Of a stretch of DNA of 10,151 bases, positions 1-8,300 are shown piece after piece; positions within the stretch are counted from its first letter, which is position 1; each line of letters begins with the position of its first letter. Both the position numbers and the translations under genes were made by a program. This stretch comes from Planctomycetota bacterium (GTDB lineage Bacteria; Planctomycetota; MHYJ01; WSZJ01; JACPWG01). The stretch is from assembly GCA_016220045.1 (NCBI GenBank), contig JACRIP010000039.1, positions 1-10,151 of the forward strand, given 5' to 3'. Below the pieces are notes generated by a model. It was given only the letters and a program-made list of their open reading frames with translations, was not told the origin of the DNA and made no database searches.

Positions 1-195
1 CTCCTTGATGTTCCGCCGCTGCATCGAGAGCAGGAAGGTGAGCTGCATTTCGGTGAGATGGCCGCGGTCGAGCAGCAGGCGGCCGAGTTCGCGCGGCGGC
101 GTCAGGCCGCGCTGCAGGGTGACGCAGGCCTCCAGCTCCTCCGGAAGCAGGTAGCCGGCCTCGACGGCGAGCTGGCCGATGGGGGTGTCGTCCAC
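1..195 (-). CDS. Partial protein with GspE-N/MshEN-like tandem helical units (N-terminal part only)
   Basis: The minus strand is open from a GTG at 195 to the window edge, so about 65 N-terminal residues are visible and the rest lies outside. Two units of the same pattern follow each other: IGQLAVEAGYLLPEELEACV, then LGRLLLDRGHLTEMQLTFLL. The pattern 'G-x-L-h-x-x-x-G-h-h-T/L-x-x-x-h' is typical of GspE N-terminal/MshEN-like domains, which in type II secretion and pilus ATPases and many planctomycetal regulatory proteins act as small protein- or nucleotide-binding helical modules. I cannot tell which protein follows. The start is uncertain: the frame is also open upstream to an ATG at 285, but that ATG overlaps the -10 box of the likely promoter, so GTG at 195 is preferred. 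No good ribosome binding site is visible. Confidence 0.55.
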   Translation of the reverse strand, partial: MDDTPIGQLAVEAGYLLPEELEACVTLQRGLTPPRELGRLLLDRGHLTEMQLTFLLSMQRRNIKE

Positions 196-283
196 GATGA
201 GGGTCCGCGTTGGAGGGAGAGCGAGGGGATCGCGACGATCAGGCGGTCGCCGTATAATACCCCGGCGCCACGCCCGCCCACGC

Positions 284-311
284 ATTATACTCCCGCCCGC
301 GCCCGCCTCAA
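284..311 (-). promoter_or_regulatory. Sigma70-like promoter for the leftward partial gene
   Basis: On the minus strand a perfect -10 hexamer TATAAT (289-284) lies 16 bases after TTGAGG (311-306), four of six matches to the -35 consensus including TTGA. Such AT-rich hexamers stand out in this GC-rich sequence. Transcription would start near 277 and give a leader of about 80 bases before the GTG at 195. A second TATAAT lies on the plus strand at 253-258, without a recognisable -35. Confidence 0.5.
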
Positions 312-347
312 CCGGATTTCGGGGGCGGAGGGGGGGGTAGACTCCGA

Positions 348-469
348 ATTGTCGATTGTCGATTGCCGAATGTCGATTCCCGAGGCGAGTCCTGGAAGCG
401 TGGACGGGGACGCTCGCGCTCCCAAAGCTGGCAACCGGAATCGACATTCGACAATCGACATTCGACAAT
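348..469. repeat. 33-nt inverted repeat made of TCGA-containing units, 56-nt loop
   Basis: The arm at 348-380 and the reverse complement of 437-469 agree at 31 of 33 positions. Each arm is itself built from short direct units of the types 'attgtcg' and 'aatgtcg'. The 56-base loop at 381-436 contains a smaller hairpin (AGCGT / ACGCT around 398-415). The arms are AT-richer than their surroundings. Transcribed, they would form a long stable stem. This looks like a REP- or MITE-like intergenic element rather than a terminator, because no T-tract follows. Confidence 0.75.
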
Positions 470-798
470 CCGCGCCACCGCGGGCTTTCTTCAGCTGCGG
501 ACCTCCCGTGCCGTGTCTCCGCGTCTGTGGGGTTCCGTGCTGGTCCTGCCCGCACCCGCGACTCCGCCTGCCGCAGCGGACTCCTCCCCGCCACCGCGCG
601 AAATCCCGCGCCCCTGTGGAATCTTCGCCCGCGCGCCCCACGTCCGAGAATCGGAGAGAAGAGGTCCGGCCGGGCGGAAAGGCCCGCCCCGGCGCAGGCG
701 AATCCGGCCCCGGGCGCGATCCGCGGACGCGTGGCGCACGGCTTGCGTAACGCCCCTCCGACTGCACGGGACCTGTTCATCCTCCCGGAGAAGCCACC

Positions 799-1470
799 AT
801 GTCCGAGCCGACGACCGCGCCGACCCCCGAGAACAACGAGCATATGCTCCCGGAGGCGACGACCCTGGCGGTGCTCCTCATCCTTTTTTTCGCCATCGGG
901 ATTCTCGCACTCGCCTCGATCATGATGGGACGCCCGGAAGCCGAAGGCGCGGCGGCGGACGCCGCGGTGGCGCACGGGCCCGCCGAGTTCGAGTCGATCC
1001 TCGGCGAAGACTTCACCCTCGGCCTCGACACCGCCAGCAAGGAGCGCGGACACTTCGCCGTGCCCCCGCCGCCCTTCAGCAAGGGGATCTACCCCTGCTC
1101 CGAGTGCCACGGCGACCTGGAGCCGGACGACACGCGCCGCAAGCTCGAGGACGAGCACCAGGAGATCAAACTGGAGCACGGCGGCGAGGAGCGCTGGTGC
1201 CTGGATTGCCACGACTTCAAGAACCGCGACAAACTGCGCCTCGCCAATGGGACACTCATCCCGTTCGAGGAGTCCTACCGGCTGTGCGGCCAGTGCCACG
1301 GCGACAAGTACCGCGACTGGCGCGCCGGCGTGCACGGCAAGCGCACCGGCTACTGGAACGGCGCCAAGCGCTACCTCCTCTGCGCCCACTGTCATTCCCC
1401 GCATTCGCCGAAGTTCAAGCCGCTCCATCCGCTGCCGCCCCCGATCAAGCCGCAGTACATCCGCAAGTAG
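799..1470 (+). CDS. Membrane-anchored tetraheme cytochrome c
   Basis: This 223-residue protein has four CxxCH heme-binding motifs: C100-H104 (CSECH), C134-H138 (CLDCH), C163-H167 (CGQCH) and C195-H199 (CAHCH). Residues about 21-43 form one hydrophobic segment, which should serve as an uncleaved signal anchor that places the heme domain in the periplasm. Extra histidines (for example H120, H127, H179, H210) could be distal heme ligands. The start is set by GGAG at 787-790, eight bases before the ATG. It is the first gene of a three-gene operon; the next gene starts 15 bases after its stop. In such NrfD-type operons the multiheme cytochrome carries electrons between the Fe-S/NrfD module and periplasmic partners; DsrJ in DsrMKJOP and QrcA in the Qrc complex are analogues. 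The exact partner and the direction of electron flow cannot be read from the sequence. Confidence 0.93.
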   Translation: MSEPTTAPTPENNEHMLPEATTLAVLLILFFAIGILALASIMMGRPEAEGAAADAAVAHGPAEFESILGEDFTLGLDTASKERGHFAVPPPPFSKGIYPCSECHGDLEPDDTRRKLEDEHQEIKLEHGGEERWCLDCHDFKNRDKLRLANGTLIPFEESYRLCGQCHGDKYRDWRAGVHGKRTGYWNGAKRYLLCAHCHSPHSPKFKPLHPLPPPIKPQYIRK

Positions 1471-1472
1471 CC

Positions 1473-1477
1473 GGGAG
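1473..1477 (+). promoter_or_regulatory. Ribosome binding site of the Fe-S subunit gene
   Basis: GGGAG lies between the cytochrome stop codon (1468-1470) and the ATG at 1486, with eight bases of spacing. It supports ATG 1486 over the second in-frame ATG at 1492. Confidence 0.6.
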
Positions 1478-1485
1478 CATCCACC

Positions 1486-2457
1486 ATGAGTATGACGCCT
1501 GATCTGCCCTGCTCCGGCTCCTGCGCCGGCGGCGGAGTGGCCCCGCCCCCGCCGGGCGCCGACGCCGACCTCCCCGCTGGCGTCTCGCGCCGGGAGTTCG
1601 TCGAAGCCTCCGCCAAGATGCTCGCCGCCGTCGCCCTCGTTTCCGGCTGCGACACCAACGTCGAGGAGTTCCTGCAGAAGAACTTCCGCGAGCTCACCCC
1701 CGAGGAGCTGCGCCAGGTCGTGGCCCGGCTCGAAAAAAAGTACTCGGAGGCGGCGGGCAAGCCGGTCACGGTGACGACCACGCCGCCCCTGCCGAACACG
1801 CTTTTCGGCTACGGCCTCGATCTCTCGCGCTGCGTCGGCTGTCGCCGCTGCGCCTACGCCTGCGCGCGCGAGAACAACACCTCGCGCTCGCCGCAGATCC
1901 AGTGGATCCGCGTGCTGGAGCTGGACAAGGAGAAGGGCGTCGACCTGACCCACGCCAACGCCTACTACAATCCGGAAACGGTCCCGCAGGAAGACAAGTT
2001 CTACATGCCGGTGGCCTGTCACCAGTGCGCGAAGCCGCCCTGCGTGAAGGTCTGCCCGGTCAAGGCGACCTGGCAGGAGCCCGACGGCATCGTCGTCATC
2101 GACTACAACTGGTGCATCGGCTGCCGCTGCTGCATGGCCGCCTGCCCCTACGGCGCCCGCCGCTTCAATTGGGGCGAGCCCGATCTCCCGGCGGCCGAAG
2201 TCAATCCGCACACGCACTACCTGGGCAATCGCCCGCGCATGAAGGGCGTGGTCGAGAAGTGCACCTTCTGCATCCAGCGCGTGCGCGAGGGCCGCTACCC
2301 GGCCTGCGTCGAGATCTGCCCGGTCGGCGCCCGCAAGTTCGGCAACCTCCTCGACCCGGAGAGCGAAATCCGCGTCATCATGCGCCAGAAACGCGTCTTC
2401 GTGCTCAAGGAGGAGATCGGCACCGAGCCCAAGTTCTTCTACTTCTACGCGACGTAA
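1486..2457 (+). CDS. Tat-exported four-cluster [4Fe-4S] ferredoxin subunit (DsrO/NrfC/HmcB type)
   Basis: The 323-residue protein has a twin-arginine motif S34-R35-R36-E37-F38 followed by a hydrophobic stretch and a lipobox-like L51-V-S-G-C55, so it is probably a folded, Tat-exported periplasmic protein and possibly a lipoprotein anchored at C55. Four cysteine groups follow: C116/119/122/126, C178/181/186/190, C210/213/216/220 and C259/262/274/278. This is the usual pattern of the DmsB/NrfC/DsrO electron-transfer subunits with four [4Fe-4S] clusters in a wire. C215 is an extra cysteine inside the third group, and C9 and C13 near the N-terminus are outside the family pattern. It sits between the cytochrome and the NrfD-like subunit, so it probably links the quinone site of NrfD to the hemes. 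The N-terminal 33 residues before the Tat motif are long but not exceptional. Confidence 0.94.
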   Translation: MSMTPDLPCSGSCAGGGVAPPPPGADADLPAGVSRREFVEASAKMLAAVALVSGCDTNVEEFLQKNFRELTPEELRQVVARLEKKYSEAAGKPVTVTTTPPLPNTLFGYGLDLSRCVGCRRCAYACARENNTSRSPQIQWIRVLELDKEKGVDLTHANAYYNPETVPQEDKFYMPVACHQCAKPPCVKVCPVKATWQEPDGIVVIDYNWCIGCRCCMAACPYGARRFNWGEPDLPAAEVNPHTHYLGNRPRMKGVVEKCTFCIQRVREGRYPACVEICPVGARKFGNLLDPESEIRVIMRQKRVFVLKEEIGTEPKFFYFYAT

Positions 2458-2486
2458 GGCAACCGCCCGATACGGAGACCCGCGCC

Positions 2487-3755
2487 ATGTCATTCCTGCG
2501 CTTTCTCTACACCTGTGTCCGGCTCATGCTGCGCGGCGGCTGGGCCTACTGGTGCTGGGTGCTCCTGCTCCTCGCGCTGGTCGCCTGGGGCGCGGACGCC
2601 TACCTGACGCAGTTCAAGGACGGCCTCATCCTCTCGAACATGCGCGACGAGGTCTCCTGGGGCTTCTACGTCGGCAACTTCACCTTCCTCGTCGGCGTCG
2701 CCGCCGCCGCCGTCCTCCTCGTCATCCCCGCCTACGTGTACGAGTGGAAGCCGATCAAGGAGGTCGCCATCCTCGGCGAACTCCTCGCCATCAGCGCCAT
2801 CGTCATGTGCCTGCTCTTCGTCATCGTGGACATGGGCCGGCCCGACCGCTTCTGGCACGTCATCCCCTTCCTCGGCGTGCTCAACTTCCCCCGCTCCCTG
2901 CTCGCCTGGGACTGCCTGGTCCTGAACGCCTACCTCGGGCTCAATGTCTTCATCGTGGTCTATCTGCTGTATTGCACCTATGTCGGAAAGCACTACAACA
3001 AGGCCCTGGCCGGCCCGCTCATCCTCTTCTCCGTGCCGCTCGCGATCAGCATCCACACGGTCACCGCCTTCCTCTACAACGGCATGCCCTCCCGCCCCTT
3101 CTGGAACGCCTCGATCCTCGCGCCGCGCTTCCTCTGCTCCGCCTTCTGCTCCGGTCCGGCGATCATGATCATCGTCTTCCAGATCCTGCAGCGCACCACC
3201 CGCCTCAAGATCCAGAACGAGGCGATCTGGAAGGTCGCGGAGCTGATGGCCTACGCGATGTTCCTGAACCTCTTCCTGCTCGGCGCGGAAGTCTTCAAGG
3301 AGTACTACTCGGCGACCCAACACCTCGTGCATTTCCAGTATCTCTTCAGCGGCTTCCACGGCGCCAACTCGCTGGTGGTCTACTCCTGGGCGGCGATCGC
3401 CTGCTCGGTGATTTCCTTCGTCCTCTTCCTGGTACCCGCGACGCGCCGGAACTTCGTCACCCTCAACCTCGGCTGCCTGCTCATCTACACGGGCGTCTAC
3501 ATCGAAAAGGGCATCGGTCTCGTGGTCCCCGGCTTCACCCCCTCGATCCTGGGCGAGATCTACGAGTACGTGCCGACGCTCAACGAAGTGCGCATCGGCG
3601 GCGCGGTCTTCTCGATCGGCTTCCTGGTCTTCACCTTCCTCTGCAAAATCGCGGTGCCGATGATGACCGGGGAGTTCCGGACGGCTGGGCTCGCCGAACC
3701 GGGGTCGGAGTCGGCCGGGGACGCACACGCCGGCACGCCGGTGGTGGTGACGTAG
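2487..3755 (+). CDS. nrfD: NrfD/DsrP/HmcC-family polytopic quinone-interacting subunit
   Basis: The 422-residue protein is very hydrophobic, with about nine to ten predicted membrane helices (for example near 20-40, 57-82, 95-116, 138-165, 174-197, 217-234, 252-268, 296-316, 326-346 and 369-390). Family marks are D115-M-G-R-P-D-R121, the WGFY segment at 58-61, an intramembrane H190, and V347-PGFTPS ... GEIYEYVPT near 347-364, which is typical of the DsrP/HmcC/ActC group. These proteins bind menaquinone or ubiquinone in the membrane and pass electrons to or from the adjoining Fe-S subunit. The start is the ATG at 2487, with GGAG at 2474-2477; a longer open frame upstream overlaps the Fe-S gene and is not coding. 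A short hydrophilic tail after residue 395 is poorly conserved in character. It is the last gene of the operon. Confidence 0.93.
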   Translation: MSFLRFLYTCVRLMLRGGWAYWCWVLLLLALVAWGADAYLTQFKDGLILSNMRDEVSWGFYVGNFTFLVGVAAAAVLLVIPAYVYEWKPIKEVAILGELLAISAIVMCLLFVIVDMGRPDRFWHVIPFLGVLNFPRSLLAWDCLVLNAYLGLNVFIVVYLLYCTYVGKHYNKALAGPLILFSVPLAISIHTVTAFLYNGMPSRPFWNASILAPRFLCSAFCSGPAIMIIVFQILQRTTRLKIQNEAIWKVAELMAYAMFLNLFLLGAEVFKEYYSATQHLVHFQYLFSGFHGANSLVVYSWAAIACSVISFVLFLVPATRRNFVTLNLGCLLIYTGVYIEKGIGLVVPGFTPSILGEIYEYVPTLNEVRIGGAVFSIGFLVFTFLCKIAVPMMTGEFRTAGLAEPGSESAGDAHAGTPVVVT

Positions 3756-3771
3756 TCCCCCGGCGCGCGCA

Positions 3772-3796
3772 GGCCCGGCGCCCCGCACCCCGGGCC
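3772..3796. terminator. GC-rich hairpin between convergent genes (candidate bidirectional terminator)
   Basis: GGCCCGG (3772-3778) and CCGGGCC (3790-3796) form a perfect 7-bp stem with an 11-base loop. It lies in the 46-base gap between the nrfD stop (3753-3755) and the stop of the convergent A2M gene (3802-3804). There is no T-tract on either side, so intrinsic termination is only suggested by its position. Confidence 0.4.
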
Positions 3797-3801
3797 GCCG
3801 G

Positions 3802-5328
3802 CTAGCGCGCCTCCACCACCTCCAGCCGCGCCGGCCCGCCGCCCGCCTCCGCCCGCCGGCTCGGCGTGTAGTACTCGTACGCAACCGACGGCGGCACCGT
3901 CGCGCGCACCGGAAAGCGCGCCCGCAGCCGGTACGACAGCTCGACCGGCACGCCCGGAGCCACCTCGCCCACGTAAAGCTGCACCTGCCGGCCCGTGACG
4001 GCGAATTTCTCGATCGCCTTGCCGGCCACCAAGGCCGCCAGGTCCGCCGTCTCCGGCTCGAACCCGGGCGGCAGGCCGAGTTCGACCAGCACCATGAAGG
4101 TCGGCCGCTCGCCGCGGTAGCGGAGCGTCGCCGATTGCCGCACGCACTCCCCCACCGCGAGCCGGGTCCGGTCATACCCCACCGCCAGGTCGAGTGCGCC
4201 GTCGCTCGGCGCCGCGACGGCTGCCGCCCGGTCTACGGATTCAACCCGAGTGTGCAACGTCGCCTCCGGTGCCGGGGTCCGCGGCCGGTACGCGCGCGCC
4301 ACCGCCTGCCAGCCCAGCGCGGCGCCCCCTGCCGCCTCCAGTTCCAGCCGGTTCGCTTCCGGCCGCACCCCATCCCGGAACGCGACCTGCTGCAGGTAGT
4401 CGCTCTTCCCTTCCTCGAACACGAGCGTCTGCGCCGGGCCGCCGTTGACGCTCGCGCGCAAGGTCGTCCGGCCGCGCACCGCGGCTCCGCGCCCGCCCGC
4501 GGCGCGCGCGTCCTCAAGTAAACACCGGATCGCCAGGATCGTCGCCGAGGTCGAGCCCCACGCCCCGGAACCGTCGCGCCGGTGCGCGAGCCACTCGAGG
4601 GCGCCGCTCGCCAGCGCCGGGTCCCAACCGGTGCGCAGCAGCGCGTAGGTCGCCAGCGCGGTCGCTTCGACGCTCGCGCTCGACCCCTCCGACCAGGTGA
4701 ACCCGCGCATGCCGGCCGTCCAGTGGGCGAGGTCCCCGTCACGCACGGCGGCGCCTGCCAACGCGCCGAGCGCGGCCCGCGTGGCCGCGGCCCGCCCCTG
4801 CGGATCGCCCGCCACCTGCGCGTTCGCGAGCAGCGCCAGGGCGTAGGGGTCGCGCACCGACCCGGCCCGCGCGGCCAGCCATCCCCGCGCGCGCTCGACC
4901 GCCGGCCCGTTCGCGCCCGCCTCCTGCAGCGCCCACGCGACGTAGGCCGTGGCCGCCACGCCGCCGTCCGCGGAGCCGGCCTCCCCGCCCCATTCATGCG
5001 GACACCCGTCCACCGGAAAAGAACCGTCCGCGTGCTGCTGCCGCGCCAGCCAGCCCGCCGTGCGCTCGATCACCCCGCGACCCACGTCCATTACGCGCGC
5101 CATGTCGGTGAATTCCAGCAGTCCGTACGCGGTCAGCAGCGGCTTCCCTCGCCCGCCGCAAAACCAGTCGAATCCGCCGCCGCTGCACTCGAAGGTGAGC
5201 AGACGCTGGTAGCCGGTGAGAATCGCCGCTGCGAACTGCCGCCGCTTCTCCGGGGTCAACTGACCCGTCTCCTTCAGGTAACCCATCGCGAGCACGTTCG
5301 GATAGGTCGCTGAAGTCGTCTGCTCGAA
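3802..5328 (-). other. C-terminal part of the A2M gene after the TGA: thioester domain and receptor-binding domain
   Basis: After the TGA the same frame is open for 508 codons. It begins FEQTTSATYPNVLAMGYL, which matches the start of A2M thioester domains (GC-x-EQ ... PN-x-x-x-x-x-YL). Further family marks are LTPEKR, TGYQR-LL, the G-rich GGGFDWF loop and PLLTAYGLLEF, which correspond to the alpha/alpha toroid of the thioester domain. The end reads TFMVLVELGLPPGF ... VQLYVGEV ... VAYEYYTPSR, the pattern of the A2M receptor-binding domain. There is no second lesion. If translated alone it would have to start at GTG 5295, with no ribosome binding site and without the FEQ that the thioester needs, so an independent gene is unlikely. 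Confidence 0.85.
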
Positions 5329-8300
5329 TCAGCCGGAAGGCATCCGCAGCAGGCCCTCCATGCCGGAGAGCACTTCGCCGAACCGGTGCGGGAAGACGCG
5401 CAGCAGGATCTCCCCGGTTCCCGCGATGGTATCCGGTGGCAGCCCGATGTCGATGCCGGTCGCGCCGCGCACGCGGCCGCTCGCGCACGCGGACCAGGGG
5501 TCGCCGGCGGGAGTGACCTCGACGCTCCGCCGGACGGCGTCGGACAGCCCGGCGCTCCCTCGCGCCGCGACGGTCAGGGCATGGATGCCGAAACGCCGGG
5601 CGCGCGCGCCGAAGGCGGCCTCCACGACCTGCCGCGGCCCCGCCTCCACGCGCCGTGTCGCGCCGTCGAGCAGCTCGAAGCCCGGGCCCGGGTCGAGCGT
5701 GAGGAGGACGGTTTGGGGGGCGTCGAGATGATTGTGCACGGCCACGGGAATCGACAGATCGTCGCCCTGCGTGAGCGCGACCGGAAGATCGAGATCGACG
5801 AAGAAGTCCTGGAACACGCGCAGCCCGGCGACCGTCGATCCGAAACGGCCGTCGAGGGCGTTGGCGGTCGCCGCCGCGCGCCAGGTCGTGATCGAGTCGG
5901 CGAGCGGGAGGGTGAGGCGGGCCACGCCCTGGTCGTCGGTAATGAGCTGCGGGTTCCAGTAGAGCAACTCGGGAAAGCGCTCGCGCACCCGCGGGAGCGC
6001 CGCGTCCGCGCCGCCGCCCGGGCGGCCTTCGGGCGCGCGGCCGGCTGCGTCGCCGGCCCTGAGCTCATCGTTGTTCTCGAACTGTCGGAGCTGGTTCTTC
6101 AGGTCCGACATCTTGCTCTGCTTGCGCGCGCTCGCCAGGGCGGGAAGCAGCAGGGCGCTACCGCCGACCAGCAGGCCGGAGACGACCAGGAGGGTCAGGC
6201 AGCCACCGCCCACGGTGGCCGCCCACAGATACACCGTTCCCAGGAGCGACAGCGCCAGTCCCCAGCCCGCGATCGCTGCCCACTCGCGGAGGGGCGCGCG
6301 CCACCGCGCCTGCCATTCGTAGAGCTGCTGCTCTTTGAGCCCGCGCGTCTCCTCACGCCAGGAGCCTGCTGCGCTCTCCCCGTCCGCCGTGCCGACGATC
6401 TCCTGCGCCTTCTTGAATACGGGATCATCCCTATACGCCGCCCGGAGGGCCGGATCGGCAATGCGCCGACGCAAGGCCGCGATCTCCTCCGCGCGCTCCG
6501 CACGCTCCGCGCGATCGCCCGTCGTCCGGAGGCCGGCGCGCGACGCGGTGACGGATTGCCGGGCGCCCGCGAGGGCGAGCGCCGCTTCGGCCCGCGAACT
6601 GTCGAGGCGCGCGAGCGCGCCGACCGGAAGACGACAGCCGATCCGGCGCAAGGGCGCGAGGCTCGCTTCGTCCAGCTCGTCCGCGGCGCGGGGTCCCTCC
6701 GGAGCGCCCGGCGCGCCGCCCACCAGGGCGAACAGGGATTCGTCCACGAGCGCGAGCCCCACGGCGCCGCGCACCGGCGCCCCGCCCGCGTCGGCAAGCC
6801 GGCAGGTCAGCACCGCCTCCTCGCCCGGCTGGTACGTCGCACGATCGAACGCCAGGGCCACCTGCAGCTCCGCCTCCTCGACCACCCGCAGGAAGCGTGT
6901 CGCGCGTGGTGCGGTACCCTCCGTGAGCAGGGTGTACGCCTGCACCTCGACGATCCCGACCAGGTCGCGGGTCAGCGCGAAGGTCGCGGTCCCGCCGCCC
7001 TCGGCCGGCTCCACGACCCGGGTAGCCACCCGATTTCCGCGCTGCAGCAGGTCGACGTAGACCGGCCCGGTGCTGCCTGCGGAAAACACCCTGATGCCGA
7101 CAGTCTCGCCGACGCGATACACCCCGCGCTCGGTCAGGAGCACGAAGGCGGGCGGTGGCGTTCGCGTGGAGGCCGGCGCGGGAGCGGGAGCGAAGCCGCC
7201 GTCGGGCAGGTGCACGCGGTTGCAGTTGGGGCAGACCGGCGCCACGGGGCCGGGATCGACCGCGGTCGGGTCGGGAGCCGCGAAGGCGGCGCACGCGTCG
7301 GTCGCCACCGTCCGCGCCCCTCCGCTCTCCGCCACTTCGGCGCGCACCCCCGCGGCGTCGCGGGGCGGCGTCACCACCAGGCGCGCCACGCCCTCCGCGT
7401 CGGTCGCGGCGCGCGCCGCCGGCGGTTCGGATTCGGCCGCTCCGCCACCGGCCGTGACGAAGCGCAGGTCGACCTGGGCGCGCGCCGGCGTCCCGTCCGG
7501 GCGCACCGCCACCACGAAGAACTCGTTCGGCACGCCGGGAAACGGTCGTGCGCCCGCCGCGATCAGGAGCGCCCTCAGGGAATCGCCGGATACAGTCACC
7601 GCCGCCGTGGCGGTCTCGACGTGACCCGCGCCGTCGGTGACTTCCGCCTCCAGTCGGAGCGCGGCGTCATCGCGGTCGCCCCCGGTGCCCGTCCTTCCGA
7701 CCGGAAGCGGAAGCTCGAAGCGGAAGGCGCCGTCCGGGCCGGTGGCACCGGCGATTTCGCCGCTGCCGGCGCCGGTCGCGCGCAGACGGACGGCGCCCCC
7801 GGCCACCGGCCGGCCGAACGGATACCGCGCCTCCACGCGTCCCGTCACGGTCGCGCCGTACGCCCACACCGCGCGCTCCGGCCGGACCACGACCGCGAAG
7901 GTGGGCAGGACGTAGCGCTGCACTTCGACCGCGCGCGCCGCCTGCGTTCCGCCGACGCGCACGCCGACCCGGTAGGCGCCCAGGAGCAGTTCGTCCGCGA
8001 GCGGCAATTCGGCAGCCGCGATCCCGAACTCGGAAGTCGCGACTGTCTTGCGGAAGATGATGTTTTCCTTGGGGTCCGAGACTTCGAAGCAGGCCTCCTG
8101 GCCGGCGAGCGGCGTGCGCTGCGGCAGCCGCAAGGCGAGGACCCGCAGGTTCATCGTCTGCGCCGGCTGGTAGAGCGGCTTGTCGGTGGTGAGCAGGCAG
8201 GCGAATTCGCGCCGCACGCGGACCCGGTGCTCGAAGTCGTCGCGCCCGGCAGCGGACGCGCCGCGGATGCGCAGGGAGTACTCCCCATCGGGCAGGTCGG

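Larger units (their letters stand above)
196..798. other. Long intergenic region, no gene seen
   Basis: About 600 bases separate the leftward partial gene from the rightward redox operon. ORFs here are long only because GC is high; their translations are Arg/Pro/Ala-rich and resemble nothing. The region holds the leftward promoter, a G-run stretch at 321-338, the 33-nt inverted repeat at 348-469, and a stretch at 507-540 rich in 'ccgtg/tctcc/gcgtc' units that looks like degenerate intergenic repeat sequence. I see no convincing plus-strand promoter for the operon and no terminator. Confidence 0.6.

Noticed and set aside
348..469. CRISPR array
   Set aside because: The units are short, inverted and lack regular unique spacers.
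1902..2486. A longer NrfD-like protein starting at 1902
   Set aside because: The extra part is an alternative frame of the Fe-S gene and is Arg/Gly/Pro-rich; the ATG at 2487 has a ribosome binding site and begins the membrane protein.
3802..5295. A separate gene for the A2M C-terminal part starting at GTG 5295
   Set aside because: There is no ribosome binding site, and this start would leave out the FEQ needed for the (seleno)ester, which lies in frame just upstream next to the TGA; one gene with an internal TGA explains the data better.
5289..5331. Genome-wide TGA reassignment (to Trp or Gly) as explanation for the in-frame TGA
   Set aside because: Only one in-frame TGA occurs in about 2700 codons of the four complete genes, Trp is coded by TGG throughout, and the genome is GC-rich; reassignment would normally show many in-frame TGAs.
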